Made by a program: the position numbers and the translations under genes
DNA from: Nissolia schottii
Lineage: Eukaryota > Streptophyta > Magnoliopsida > Fabales > Fabaceae
Assembly: GCA_003254905.1 (NCBI GenBank)
Contig: QANU01005108.1
Coordinates: 1-64,000, forward strand
Direction of reading: 5' to 3'
DNA length: 64,000 nucleotides
Shown here: in pieces, positions 34,687 through 46,010 of the stretch
How positions within the stretch are numbered: the first letter of the stretch is position 1
Layout: each line of letters begins with the position of its first letter
The notes under the pieces: generated by a model
Seen by the model: the letters and a program-made list of their open reading frames with translations, nothing else
The model's database searches: none
What the model was told of the DNA's origin: nothing

Positions 34687-35458
34687 TGATTGGAGAGGCG
34701 AATGAAGCATGCCTTATAAAAGTGTGGATACCTTTTCCTTATGACACATTTTAATTTTGTAAGGGGTCAGTCCCAAAGCAGACAATATTGCAAGCTGGGT
34801 GTTTGGTCTATTACATTGGTATCAAAGCAAAGGGTTGTAACTCGATCCCTAGAAACTCTCGTTGTGAACGGTGGTGAAGTGTAACTCTCTGCCTACGGAC
34901 TTATTTGATGAAAGGGCTACCCGAAGAGGTGAATTTGCCCGATGAGTGTTCTATTAGTTACCCATTGTAGCCACACTGAGGAAAGGACTACCTAGTAGAA
35001 AGGTGGAGCTGCTTAGACATTACGGTTGGTATTAGAGTAAAGGATTATAACCCGATCTCTGGGAACACTCGCATGTGAATGGTGGGGAAGCATGACTCCT
35101 CCCGAAGGCTTATTTGAGGAAAGGGTTACTCCAAGAGGTAGGGCTGCCTAATGATTATTCTGATAGGTACTCATTGTAGCCACACTAAGAAAGGGGCTAC
35201 CTAGCATAGAGGTGCAGTTGCCTGAATGTTACAGGGATATCAGAGCTGGTCCTAGAATCGGTGTGCCAACGAGGACGCTAGGCCCCACAGGGGGTGCAGA
35301 GAGAAGGGCGAGCCCCCTAGTCCCACATTGTTTTGAGAGGCGAATGAAGCATACCTTATAAAGATGTGAATACCTCTCCCTTGTGACACGTTTTAAATCT
35401 GTGATGGGGTCAGTCCCAAAGCAGACAATATTGTAAGTTGGGTCTTTGGGTCGTTACA
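34687..35458 (+). mobile_element. TRIM-type small LTR element with tandem internal units (fossil)
   Basis: Two similar direct repeats of about 130 bp, 34687-34815 and 35329-35458, share GAGAGGCGAATGAAGCAT, GGGGTCAGTCCCAAAGCAGA and a ...TTACA end. They begin TG and end CA, as LTRs do. A primer-site-like TTGGTATCAAAGC directly follows the left repeat. The roughly 513-bp interior has no coding capacity and consists mainly of two diverged units of about 210 bp (from 34816 and from 35026). Each starts with a GGTAT(C/T)A(A/G)AG primer-like sequence; a third such start lies near 35236. Matching target duplications are not visible. Typical of terminal-repeat retrotransposons in miniature. Confidence 0.7.
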
Positions 35459-37502
35459 CTTGATTGGGCACTAAATATGAGAACCTCTTTCCATAATGAA
35501 TCAAAATGTGGTTCAACATATTGTGTACACTATAGCCCCATTAGCTAGACCAAATCCTAGATAGAGATATTAGAAATAATTTGGTCCTTCAAATGTTATG
35601 AATCCCCTTCCCTTCTCATTTTACCATGCCTCAGTTGCACTCTAATTTTCCTTAAACCATCCTTATAGGTACTTGCATGACTTTCTAACATGCGCTGACT
35701 TGGCACGGGGGACAACAAGTGAAAGAAGATATGACTTGACATAATTGATTCTTGAAATACTTACTTTGCTCTAGACATGACTAACTCTTCTATAGGCCTC
35801 AAGTAACATCATGCCTTGTGTAAATGGTAGTCGTCCATTTACTAATCGTGATCTTACTTAAGGACATTTTCTCTAATACACACAGGGAAACCAAGTGCTC
35901 TAATACCAACAATAACGAGTCAAAAATTGTTATCAGCATGCAAGGAACTAGTTCCCTTACAAAAGCCTCTTAAGAACGCTTTTCTTTCAAAACCATGAAT
36001 TTTAACTCCAACAAAACTTTAATAAATAAAAATCTAAAGTTAACTAAAATTCATTTTCTAGATAAAACATAAAGCATAGACTCTTCACATCTTTTTCTAA
36101 AATAACCCTAAGCATAAAATACCAAATACATAAAAACTACACGACATAGTCCAAATATTCTGCCTATGTACAATTAGAGCACTCTAGACTCTAACATGAA
36201 AAATAAAGTAAAATCTAACCTACTGATAGCTTCACCTTAAGGTGATTGCTTACTCAAAAAATCTAACATCGCCTATAACATTTGATGAACCTAACAAGTG
36301 AGATGAAGGGTGAGTCTTCGGGAAAAAAAACTCAGTGAGTGAGCGATCACTCGCAACACCCACAAGACGTTGAATGGAAAAATAGTGTTACCTTGAGTCC
36401 AAGTATGATTTCATCTAGTGTAATAGCAAAATCTGTAAGGTCATATCTTGTTTGTTGCTACTTGCTCTGGTGGCTAGTTCCACTTTCATATAAGATGTGA
36501 TTTTGATGAAGATTTGGACCCTTTTTCTTTCCCAGTGTTCCCTCCAATTATGTAGTGCAAGTTATCATCTCATTTCCCAAATACAGTTGCTACTGTTCTC
36601 TAAAAATGTTTAAATTTTGGTTTAAAAGGCATGTCACAATAAAAACTCAAGTAACAAATTTAATTGTTAATTATGTCATACTGCAGAATGGGCAATCTTG
36701 GTGATGGCTCAAAGAATGACTAGAAAGAGAACAACTTCAACCTGCTCATTTGTTGCCAAGAGCAAACAATTACTATTAAACTTCAATATAATTCTAATTC
36801 CATATTATGCATATGCAAACATCAGTAAGTTTAGTGATTCCAATAGAAATGATGATCTTACATTAACAAGTTCACTTAGTGGAGTTTCCTTGTAGACTTG
36901 TGGCTTAGGAACATAGTCCCAAATCTACATAAGAAAAAGTAGAGAAAAAGGTTAACAAAAATCCTTTACCAATTTAATATCATATAAGATTGAAAGCACT
37001 ACATTACCTATTAAATATCATCCCACAAACTAGAAGCAAGCAACACATGAAAAAGAGCAACATTCTCATTATCAAGATGAAGCATGTTGATATGATCAGG
37101 CATGTGCATGAGTGAAATTAGAAATGGTTTATAAAGAAACAAAGAAAGAAATAAGGTAGAATGAGAAGACTAGTATTGATAGCCAGTGATGATACAATAA
37201 GCTATGCCCACAAACCATCGTCTCCATTAAAGAATTAAAGAAACTTCACCAAGCTTTCTATCCAACTTATTTCCTGTCACTAATGCCTCCTGAAACCATA
37301 TCCCTATTCTTGGATGCCTTTGATTTATTTGTGTTTAAGTCAATAACTTTATGGAAAGTCTGCTTATTGTCTCACTATTCATAACTTGGGATTGGTTACA
37401 CTGACAATTCATACTTTAGCATCATATTTTGTTTTGATATATCAAAATTTTTCATGATCACAAATTTATAAACCATGTTATGAGAAATCCAACAAGCATT
37501 AC
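35459..37502. other. Intergenic sequence, nothing recognised
   Basis: I found no coding similarity here on either strand. In particular I looked for the missing 3' exons of the peptidyl-tRNA hydrolase copy to the right and did not see them. Some of the sequence may be non-coding parts of LTR elements, without identifiable ends. Confidence 0.5.
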
Positions 37503-38430
37503 CCATTGTTATGCCCATGTCCGCCTTTAGATTGAAGCCATAAAATACCATTTGGAAGGCTCATTTCATCATAAACCTGCGTAAACATTCCCACTAACTT
37601 ATAGTCATATGAAAATTTCAACAAACTTGTAAATTGTCACCAACTACTTTTAAGTAAAGTTATAGAACTAAGGTGAGAAATACATACTATTAGAATATGA
37701 CGCAAGGGTAATTGATAATGTGAAGCACGAGGCCCAATTCAACATGTACAAATAAACATTGAATCAGATAGTTGATTCATTGCCAATTTCAATTAGAACA
37801 TGTGTGTGTGTGTGTTATATAGATAAAATAGCAGTTATGTATGACGGAACTATCCAATTCCCCACTAAAATTCATGTATGTTTGGGACTTTGCAAGCAAA
37901 ATTGGTACTTCTCCTATAGAACTTGCACAGATCACAAAAGACAAGTCAATGTTTCAATAACTAGGAGGCAAAAAAAGAGCAAAAATAAGTAAAATACAAC
38001 AAAACAAAATCAATGCTAGAAAACGATTCGTACAAACAGTATTCACCGACTCCAATTAACACCTTTGACTGGATTGTGTTCATTCGAATCCCTTCAGCTC
38101 GAGATATTGTATCAATCACTTCAAATCCAACCTAATTAATAAACATAAAATATGAGAAAAACTGTAGGATTCACACCAAAAACAAGGAATTTCACAAAAC
38201 GAATTAGTGAATGAACAATTTACTTTGTGCCTAGTGCCATGGCATTTACTTCCAAGGTTGCCCAAGCCAACTATGAGCCAAGGAGTATATTCAACTTTAG
38301 AAGCTCCATTATTGTTTGCACCCGGCACCAAACAACAAACAAAAAACCTCGTCCTTGTCGAATAGCGAGGACAGTGAAGGTTCCTGGGATAGCCCAAACA
38401 AATTCCTGGAGTTGGTGCTACATGCAACAT
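37503..38430 (-). pseudogene. Peptidyl-tRNA hydrolase (PTH/CRS2-type) copy, 5' exons only, broken
   Basis: PTH recycles peptidyl-tRNA; plant organellar forms carry a transit peptide. Minus-strand exons keep frame at GT-AG borders: 38224-38430 (69 codons from ATG, transit-like N-terminus, then EYTPWLIVGLGN and GTRHK); 38047-38131 (VGFEVIDTISRAEG...); a part exon 37688-37735 (GPRASHYQLPLRHILI); and 37503-37576 (VYDEMSLPNG...GGHGHNNG). The catalytic-type His of TRH and the Asp of YDEM are present. However, GLGNPG reads GLGNLG and TRHN reads TRHK. The segment that should hold the conserved PxxYMN before GPRAS is lost, with a stop (TGA) in frame. The last exons (VKSVM...) are absent. A CT-rich leader and leader intron appear upstream (about 38437-38830), so the 5' end came with it. 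I infer a degraded gene duplicate; a very odd diverged gene is less likely. Confidence 0.75.
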
Positions 38431-41184
38431 TAATACACTGAAACACAAAATAAATAAATAAATAAATAAAAACAACATTTACACTAAAAGCATAACCTTT
38501 CATAACCCAACCACACAATTAACTTATCTATATAATCTAAATAATTGGAGATTTTGTGTAAGGTTAAAAACAAGCTTGAACCAAATCATGCAACAATCCA
38601 TAAGTAGTAAAAATGAAGGAGAAGCATGAACAGAGCCAACAAAGGCACAAGCATAACGTAAAAAAGCGAAGAAAAGATTGAAGCAACACAACACACCACA
38701 AAAAATTTGCAGAGAAACAAAGGAGGGGGGAGAAGAAGGATGAACCTTTTTGAAATTTGCACAAAAAACTGAGAATCCGAAATTCAGAATTCGGGGATTA
38801 GGGTTTAAGATTGAACCGCAACTTTGGATGCGTCATTTCCCCCTGGCTATGAATGAAGCAGCCACAAAGACCACCGGTTCAGTGACAAGCTCTTCCTATT
38901 GTGGCACATGCAACAGAACAAAGCAGAAGACAAAGTAGTCATTGCTGCCATGTTAAGTCGTTAACTGTTGACATGACAGTTAACTTGACCATGTGGTAGG
39001 TGACGTACGACACACGTGACACGATTAACCCAACTATTCTTTCCTTTGCTTATTCCTGCGTTATACTCAACGCACGCTTGTCTTCTTCTTCTCCACGACA
39101 GTGTCGTGAGCCACCGCCCTCACCGTTGCTAGCGAAGGGATTTCACCCATGCGCTTTCACCTGCTTCTCTCCTTCTCCTCTCTCTTACCTTTGCCGCATT
39201 ACCAAGTTAATTGTCACGTTAGTAGTTAACGGCTTAACATAAAGGTTGAGACTAAATCCTCATAATAAAAATTTATGAGAGACAATTTTTAACAAACAAA
39301 TTTATAAAGGAAAATGCCAATTTACAATAGAATCTGTGGCAAAAATATTTAAAAATGGAATTTTCCGTCCGCCACTAAAAAATTATATAAATCCTACCTG
39401 TCCTTCAAGAAGGGAAAGTCAGCAACAGAATGCAAGTGGCACAACAAAATAGTAGGGGAAACGGTTGCAGCTCAAGCAAACGTGGGAGACAGACACGAAG
39501 GTAAATCCGTTAGGAGAAGTGGGAGAATAAGGAAACCGAATAATAAATGGCTGGAGTATCAATCGGGAGGGGATATGAGAATTGTGAGTATTTCCTCCTC
39601 TCTGTCAAGCTTCTTTTCTCATCTGCTATTCCGAACTCTCTGCACGTGCTCAGGCCTGGTAGTCCTTCACCCCCTCGGGTGCGCTCGTTGGGGAGGCTAC
39701 CAAGTCTAAGTGATCGGAAGAGGAGTCGTCCCGTGCTGAGGAACCATTGCTGCTACAGAATCCGTGCTTGTTCTGAAATTCTGGTTACTCGTTACTGTTC
39801 TGTTACTGTTCTATTGCTGTAATTGCTGTTTTCTGCTTCAAATTCTACTTGTCACTACAATTCTATCAATTAAGAACTTGCAGTGAGAATATAATTGTTA
39901 CAAAAAACATATAAAATTATTTAATAATCATTTATTTAATAATTTAAACTTTTGAGGTAAATAATTCTTAATATTTTATCATAACCTTATACAAGAATAT
40001 GTGTTAAGAAATATATGAAATCATTCAATTACTCATTCACCCAACAACTTAATATTTTACGAAAGATGATTCTTGACAAATATCTCAAATCCTAGTTAAA
40101 TTTTTCATTGTGAAATTCTACGACAACTTTACTTTTCATACTATTAGAAGGAAAACCACTATTATAACCTGGCCAGATTTTTGGAAAGAGTTGTTCATTG
40201 ATGTAGTAGGAAAAATAGTATTGATTAAGTAGTCGTCAAAAGTTATCTTCTTATCAACACATTATAAAAATGAAGCATGCTAATAATAAAAATTATAAAA
40301 CTAAACAATTTGAGCTTTTAGAAGAGTATTCTCATTGACTACTAATTTGTACCCACATAAGCTATTAGACAAAGGCTCAGAGATGGATTCGAAAGGGAAA
40401 TGAAAAAATAAATATTGAGGGAAAAAAAAGCTTAGTTAAATTTCTAACTTCCGTAAATTAAATTATAAAATATATATCATAGTATATACTAATAATACAT
40501 ATCATAATACAAATATTAATAAAGGTTTAATTTTAAGAAATAGATGTATATAAGGGCTAGATTGTTCAAATTAATTAGCTACTCTTTTGTTCTATTTCAA
40601 CAAATATATTTGGCAAAATTATCTTGGAGTTTTTATTTCAATATAATTTTTAATTTATTCTTATATCATGCACCAGTAGAAGTGGAAAATATTTAAACCA
40701 AACCATGATTTACTTTCTTGTAATTTGTCAAAAGTTCTTATATAAAATAAAATAAAAACTAACAGCATGTTTTTGGTTTGTTTTCAAAAGATACCAACAC
40801 AGTCTAGATTCCAATTTATTTTATCTATTGATTTGAAATTGCTGTATCAAGGATTTCTAGAGATAAAATAATAAACAATAATAAGAGGGGTACAAAAATA
40901 GTATGCTTAACCAACTCCACCTGCCACCAGACCCAAGGGAATAAGGTTAGGTTTTCTTGACATATGATACAATCTGAATAAAGTAATTGACATTTAGGAA
41001 AGAGGCCAAATATTTTGGTGAAAAGCATTTTTGTTTAATATCAAGGGAGTTAGACACGCTTCATTATATATGAGATGAGAATTAATTATCCAAATTGCAT
41101 GTCCTTCACCTTCAAGTAGCGTAACTTGGTGCCTTTTCTAATTTAATTGACTGCCCTTCACACCCTATACCCTAAATCCAATGA
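38431..41184. other. Leader of the PTH copy, then intergenic sequence
   Basis: 38431-38830 is probably the untranslated leader of the broken PTH copy, read on the minus strand. Beyond it, 38940-39240 and 39400-39830 are somewhat GC-richer, with short open frames. One of them (39482-39709) contains SVRRSGRIRKPNNKW, which hints at a scrap of a retroelement linker but is too short to assign. 39900-41184 is AT-rich, with nothing recognised. Confidence 0.45.
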
Positions 41185-41531
41185 CACTATGCAAAACGCA
41201 TCGTTTAGGACGTACCTTACCGTCGTATATGTTCGACAGTAACATGTGTGACTGTTTCGCTCGTGGTGAAGACGTGCCAGTTTATATTGGTCGAAATTTA
41301 CCGTCGGCTCTATTCAATGGTAATGTTTTTTATTTTTTTTAACAAACCTCACATTTTTACCGTTGTTCTTACCGTTGGCTCATGTGTCCGACGGTAATGT
41401 GACGCCTCTACCTCAGTTCTTTAGGAGCGAACCGGTTGCCGTCGGAGGTATTTTCGTTATCTGACGACAATACCGGCAGCCTCTGGTCCGACGGTAATGA
41501 CTGGACAATAATAAACCGCTTTCTTGTAGTG
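41185..41531. mobile_element. Small non-autonomous CACTA (En/Spm-type) element
   Basis: The left end CACTATGCAAAACGC and the right end TTTCTTGTAGTG (reverse complement CACTACAAGAAAGCG) are CACTA-type termini. The 347-bp body carries subterminal motifs of the form ACCGTCGG / CCGACGGT in both orientations (near 41220, 41302, 41388, 41439 and 41485). Expected 3-bp duplications do not match (TGA on the left, AGC on the right), so an end may have mutated or been lost. No coding capacity. Confidence 0.75.
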
Positions 41532-42952
41532 AGCATTCTCTTAAACGAAGAATTTTTCTTCCCCTATGTTATAAGAATTTTCTCACAAACATATATCCAT
41601 CATCTCCCCTTTTTTATTTATTTAAATCACTTGTATCTAAAATCTATTGGAGTGGATCCCATTCAATGTTATTGTACTCCTTACCTATATTGTCGCGGTG
41701 ATAAAGATAAGGCTAAGTAAATATACTGCCGACTTCATAATAGCTAGAAGAAAGTCATTTTTTTCGATAATATTTTTGTCACTGAAAAAAAAAATCATTG
41801 TGAGAGGTCTAATTTTTAGTAGTGTAACTTGAGTCGAGTTGACTTACTACGAAGGTATAAAACTCTTCATGTGTTAGTTTTTTAGGGTAATTAATTAGCA
41901 CAAAATATATATACATATCCCCGTGTTGAGGTTTCTTAAAATTACATTTCACTATAAGTGTGTGCAAAATTGCACTCTTTTCTATTTTTTATTGTAACTG
42001 ATTAGCAATAGTCAGTCAAATTTATGTTTTCATTTTTCTGTGTTTTCTAATTTTAAAAGTTTGTAAAGCACACAGTGAAAATATTGAAAATAATATAATC
42101 TTGTTTTCTTTTTCAATATTTCCTTCATAAAAACTTGGGCCAAGCATTTGGTATTTTTTTATTTAATGTTTTGTTGTTTTCAAGATTTTGCGCAGAAAAT
42201 AGTGAATATAAAAAATTAAAAAGGAAACAAAATTTTACTGTTTTCACTATTTATTTTAAAATCTTTTGAAAACAGAAAATACGAAAAATGAAAACATGAA
42301 GTAAAAATAGAAACCTAATAGATCATGGGTGACCAATCACAATAAAAATGGTGGAGTGCAACTTTGCAGATGTTTTGGAGTGCAGTGCAAGTTTAGGAAA
42401 TCTCAAAAATAGTTGTGCTAATTACTTTTTTCTACAAGGCTTAAAATTGATTTTTTTTAAAAGAAAAAAAATGTGAAATCAAAATAGGTATAATTATCAT
42501 ATATATGACATCATACTATATATAAGAATTAATAAGTATTAAAGTGGTAAACATATAAGGTGTTAAGAAAACCTAGTTAATCATCATACATAGAGATGAA
42601 AAAGCACAAGAGCTCAAAATGTGAGACAAATCAAATCATAAGCAAAGAATAGTTTACATTAAAAAATTACTCCCGAAAAAGAGAAAAAAGAATTATATAT
42701 GGTAGAGATGAATCCACAGCCGGCTAACAAGATACCTTCCAAAGCAAACTTCTAAGTCTCTTCCTCTTTACACCACATTGACTTGACTATCATAATTCAT
42801 AAGCTAATGCCTAGGCCTTTCATTTGTCCCTTCCTCAAAAGTTCTCCACCTTCTCCTTTTCTATAATACCCTTCCTCCTTTCATACCCTATTTCTCACAC
42901 ATAGATCCCAAAAAGAAGGGGAAAAAAAATTAACATCTAGACTACTTTAACC
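41532..42952. other. AT-rich intergenic sequence and zinc-finger gene promoter
   Basis: A second CACTA-like end (TTTTTAGTAGTG, about 41813-41824) is visible but without a partner. The last 200-250 bases before 42953 are CT-rich with CCCTTCC blocks, as in a plant leader. No TATA box is clear and no other gene is seen. Confidence 0.45.
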
Positions 42953-43525
42953 ATGGAATTAGAAGACAAATACTCCAAGAGCTCAATCGAAGAAGCCGAT
43001 CGATCGCTGCCGGAGCATAACGATCATGGTGATATGGGAATTGGAAGATCCCATGAGTGTGTGTTTTGCAAGAGAGGCTTCACAACCGCACAAGCTTTGG
43101 GTGGACACATGAACATACACAGAAAAGATAGGGCCAATAACAACAAGGCCAAACCCAATAGTTATCTTCCTCCTTCTAGTTCAGGCAAGGTTATTGATAC
43201 CAACAACAACAACTACTACTACTACTACGGAGATCTAATTGGTAATTACTATTCACCAATTCCAAGCCATCTTGCAATAAGAAGAGGGAATTACTATTCC
43301 AATGTTCCCGATCATGAGGTAATAGATAATTACCATCCAATTTATCTTCCTCCACACGCAAGTGGTACCACACCTTCATCACATGTACAAGATTGGAGGA
43401 AGATGGGTTTGAGCTGGTACACTACTAACCCGTTGTGTGTGCATGAGAGTAACGACAAGATACAAGACAATAGTACTGAAGAGGGTGGCTTGGATTTGGA
43501 GCTTAGACTTGGTTATCACCCATAG
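42953..43525 (+). CDS. Single C2H2 zinc-finger repressor with EAR motif (TAC1/LATE/KNUCKLES-type)
   Basis: A 190-residue intronless nuclear protein. One plant C2H2 finger at about residues 34-56 ([20 protein letters not shown], then NIHRKDRA) has the QALGGH signature. The N-terminus is acidic. The middle is rich in Asn, Tyr and Pro, including NNNN-YYYYY runs coded by an AAC/TAC microsatellite near 43200-43228. The C-terminus [11 protein letters not shown] is an EAR repression motif. RGF...NIHRKDRA is closer to the TAC1, LATE FLOWERING and KNUCKLES branch than to SUPERMAN. The likely role is transcriptional repression; the specific process is unknown. It shares finger layout, EAR end and lack of coding introns with the gene at 26344. 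The start is the first ATG of the frame, after a CT-rich leader. Confidence 0.92.
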   Translation: MELEDKYSKSSIEEADRSLPEHNDHGDMGIGRSHECVFCKRGFTTAQALGGHMNIHRKDRANNNKAKPNSYLPPSSSGKVIDTNNNNYYYYYGDLIGNYYSPIPSHLAIRRGNYYSNVPDHEVIDNYHPIYLPPHASGTTPSSHVQDWRKMGLSWYTTNPLCVHESNDKIQDNSTEEGGLDLELRLGYHP

Positions 43526-44369
43526 CAAGAGTACAGACATCTATATATAAGTATGAATGATCAAGTATATATAATTATTATGTGTGTAACTAATTAAGCA
43601 TGCCTAATTAGGCCTTTAATCTTGTGGCATGAGATTGTATAGTGAGATGATGGCATGGCTTGCAAGTTGGAAGCAATAGGAGGCAAGATTGGGGACTTCC
43701 TCAAGGGAAAATGAAAGTTAAGGTTGGTTTGCTCAAGTTTTGTGATGAGGCAGGTACTCATTATACACGTTTTCTCCGGAAAATAACTAGCCCTAAGTAC
43801 TATTATATGTTATTTGTTTAGGGTTCCAGTTGAACTTCTCAATTAGGCGTATGTTTCTTTTGCTATTTTTTTTCCTCTTAAATCCATGTATGCTGCTTCT
43901 TGCTTTGGCAATTGAAATTAGGTGAATTGTGGTTTGGATACGTGTGTGCTTTTTAGTTTTGTTTTTCTTTTATAAATTAAAAACCTCTGACACTATGCAT
44001 ATAATCTCTAAAATCTGTTCATGGAATATGAAGATTTTATGGTTTCTTGTCTTATGGTTTAAATTGTTGGAAGCACATGTCATTCTAATTAATGCCTTGT
44101 TCTGAAATCAAAGATAGTGATTAACTAAGGAGAGAGCAACTACAATTAGCATGGGCTCATCATAATGCCTGGAACACAATAGCTCCAAGAGTAAAACAAT
44201 CTAGCAATTTAGAAAATTCATAAAAGTTTCCATTATTTTGCACATAGAGATTCCAAACATTCAAATTAATAAGTGATGATTGCAATTCAGTCAAGTACAA
44301 ATTTTAAGTATGTAAGTGTGGAATCAATATTTTGTCATAAATAGGAAGCACAAACACTTTATAAGATTG
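43526..44369. other. 3' flank of the zinc-finger gene, intergenic
   Basis: AT-rich sequence; the first 200-300 bases are probably 3' UTR. Nothing else was recognised. Confidence 0.5.
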
Positions 44370-44830
44370 TTGTGTCCCGTGTCCAACACACCGTGGACAC
44401 TAACACAAGAAGACATTCATCTGACACACGTGTTGCATGTGTCTAAAAGTGTCCAAATAAAAAATTTATAATTATTTGTGTCCAAGCATGTCTGAGTTAT
44501 ATCTGAAAGTTTTTTGAGCCATGCTCGTTTCTTGTCCGGGTAAAAAATAATTTAAATACTAAATAATTTATAATAATATGGGCCCTTAGAAATTTACAAA
44601 TATTGACACATGAAAATATTTTGAATGAGATTTAAAAGGTATTAAAAATTAGTAGTTTGATACTAATGTAAATATTAGAAGATTATTATAAATATTTAAT
44701 TTTGTACATATATATACCGTGTCTATGCATGTCCGTGTCCTATAAAATTTTAAAATTAGTGTGTCACCGTATCGCATGTTGTGTCATGCCTCGTGTCTGT
44801 GTTGATATCTATGCTTCTTAGACCATAAGT
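44370..44830. repeat. Dispersed GTGTC-rich repeat, copy A
   Basis: It starts with a GTGTCC/GTGTCT-rich block and an AT-rich middle containing AAATAATTTATAATAA and TTATTATAAATATTTAATTTT. It ends with another GTGTC-rich block. The same order of blocks recurs, more AT-eroded, at 47385-47775. The outer ends GGAAGCACAAACAC and GTTGATATCTATGCTTCT are weakly inverted. Probably a non-autonomous DNA element. Confidence 0.5.
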
Positions 44831-45630
44831 TTATGTGTAGTTCCATTTTTTATTAACATTAAGTTCAATACTTATATAAAAATAAAAAATAAAATAAATT
44901 CACAATTATTTCAACTGCGATCTCACCACCACTGTCGAGAAATTACATTTGTTCTGTGAAAAGATAATTCTCTAAATGCAATGTGACTATAATTTCAGTA
45001 GATATATGGTTTCATCCGGTGGGATATATGATCTTTGGTATGGAAGAAAACGAAGGAAATTATTTATCTTGATTAGCATTTCAGCTCGTGGCATCTTCCA
45101 CTCGTTGGAATTTACAACAGTAAGTGGAAGTGATGGTTCTACAAAATAAAATTTTGTGTGCCTTTGAGTTTTAGTTAGGAGACAAAAATTATTGAGAAAG
45201 TGGGATATTAGATATATGTCTTTTATGTTCATTTCTTTTTAAAATATAAAATTTAACTTAAAAATTATCTCAAAATATGGATCTTTAGTATTTATTTTTT
45301 AAGATACAAAAACTGATTTAAATTTTTTTTCGAAAGAGTGATAATATTAAGCTTTTAGACTTTATCTCCTTTTTTAAATATGTTTTTGTTTTAAATATAT
45401 TATCTCTGTTTCCTCTACCTTAAGAGAAAAATCAAACATTACATTAATCTTATGAGAAAGGTTTTGTGTACAATAAAAAATCTGTCAATAGAGATATATG
45501 ATTTTTCTTCTTTTTTTATTTTTTTATTTTTCTCATTTCTTCTCTAATCTCCCATATATTTTTTCATTTTCATCTTATTTTTTATGAATCCAATATTTTT
45601 CATTTTATTTTTTTATCATGTTTGTTGTTT
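44831..45630. other. AT-rich intergenic sequence
   Basis: No gene or repeat with recognisable ends was found. A minus-strand open frame (44987-45232) shows no similarity that I recognise. Confidence 0.45.
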
Positions 45631-46010
45631 TTTGTTTTTCAAATGTTTGTGCATGTGTGCAAAATAATTTGTGCATGCTTGTTCAAAAGTTTGTGGATGT
45701 CTGATTGATCAAAAGTTTGTACATGTGTATAGACAGTCTGTGCATTCTTGTTTAAAAATTTGTGCATGTGAACACAAAAAAAAATTCTTCGTCTTTGTTT
45801 TCGTTTACGTTTCCATCATATATTTTGTTTCTGGTTGTTGAAAAATATGTGCACGTCAATTCAGAAGTTTGTGCATGTGCTTTAAAATGTTTGTGCGTGC
45901 AACAGTTACTTTTCGCTATTTAATGCGTCGCAAATCTGGTTTGATTTAGTTTCATATTTCAAAATGTTTGTAAATGTATGTAGAAAAATTTGTGCACTCA
46001 ATATCATTAT
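45631..46010. repeat. Degenerate tandem array of GTTTGTGCATGTG-type units
   Basis: About ten spaced copies of (G/A)TTTGTGCATGTG or variants occur, for example near 45647, 45669, 45694, 45714, 45740, 45762, 45863, 45889 and 45986. Spacing is irregular, commonly about 20-30 bases in the first half. No reading frame or known family was recognised. Confidence 0.6.

Noticed and set aside
38750-38938. Plus-strand frame of 62 codons
   Set aside because: It is antisense to the leader of the PTH copy and has no similarity that I recognise.
39482-39709. Frame containing RRSGRIRKPNNKW, thought of as a retroelement linker or DNA-binding basic motif
   Set aside because: Only about 15 residues are suggestive and there is no supporting sequence on either side.
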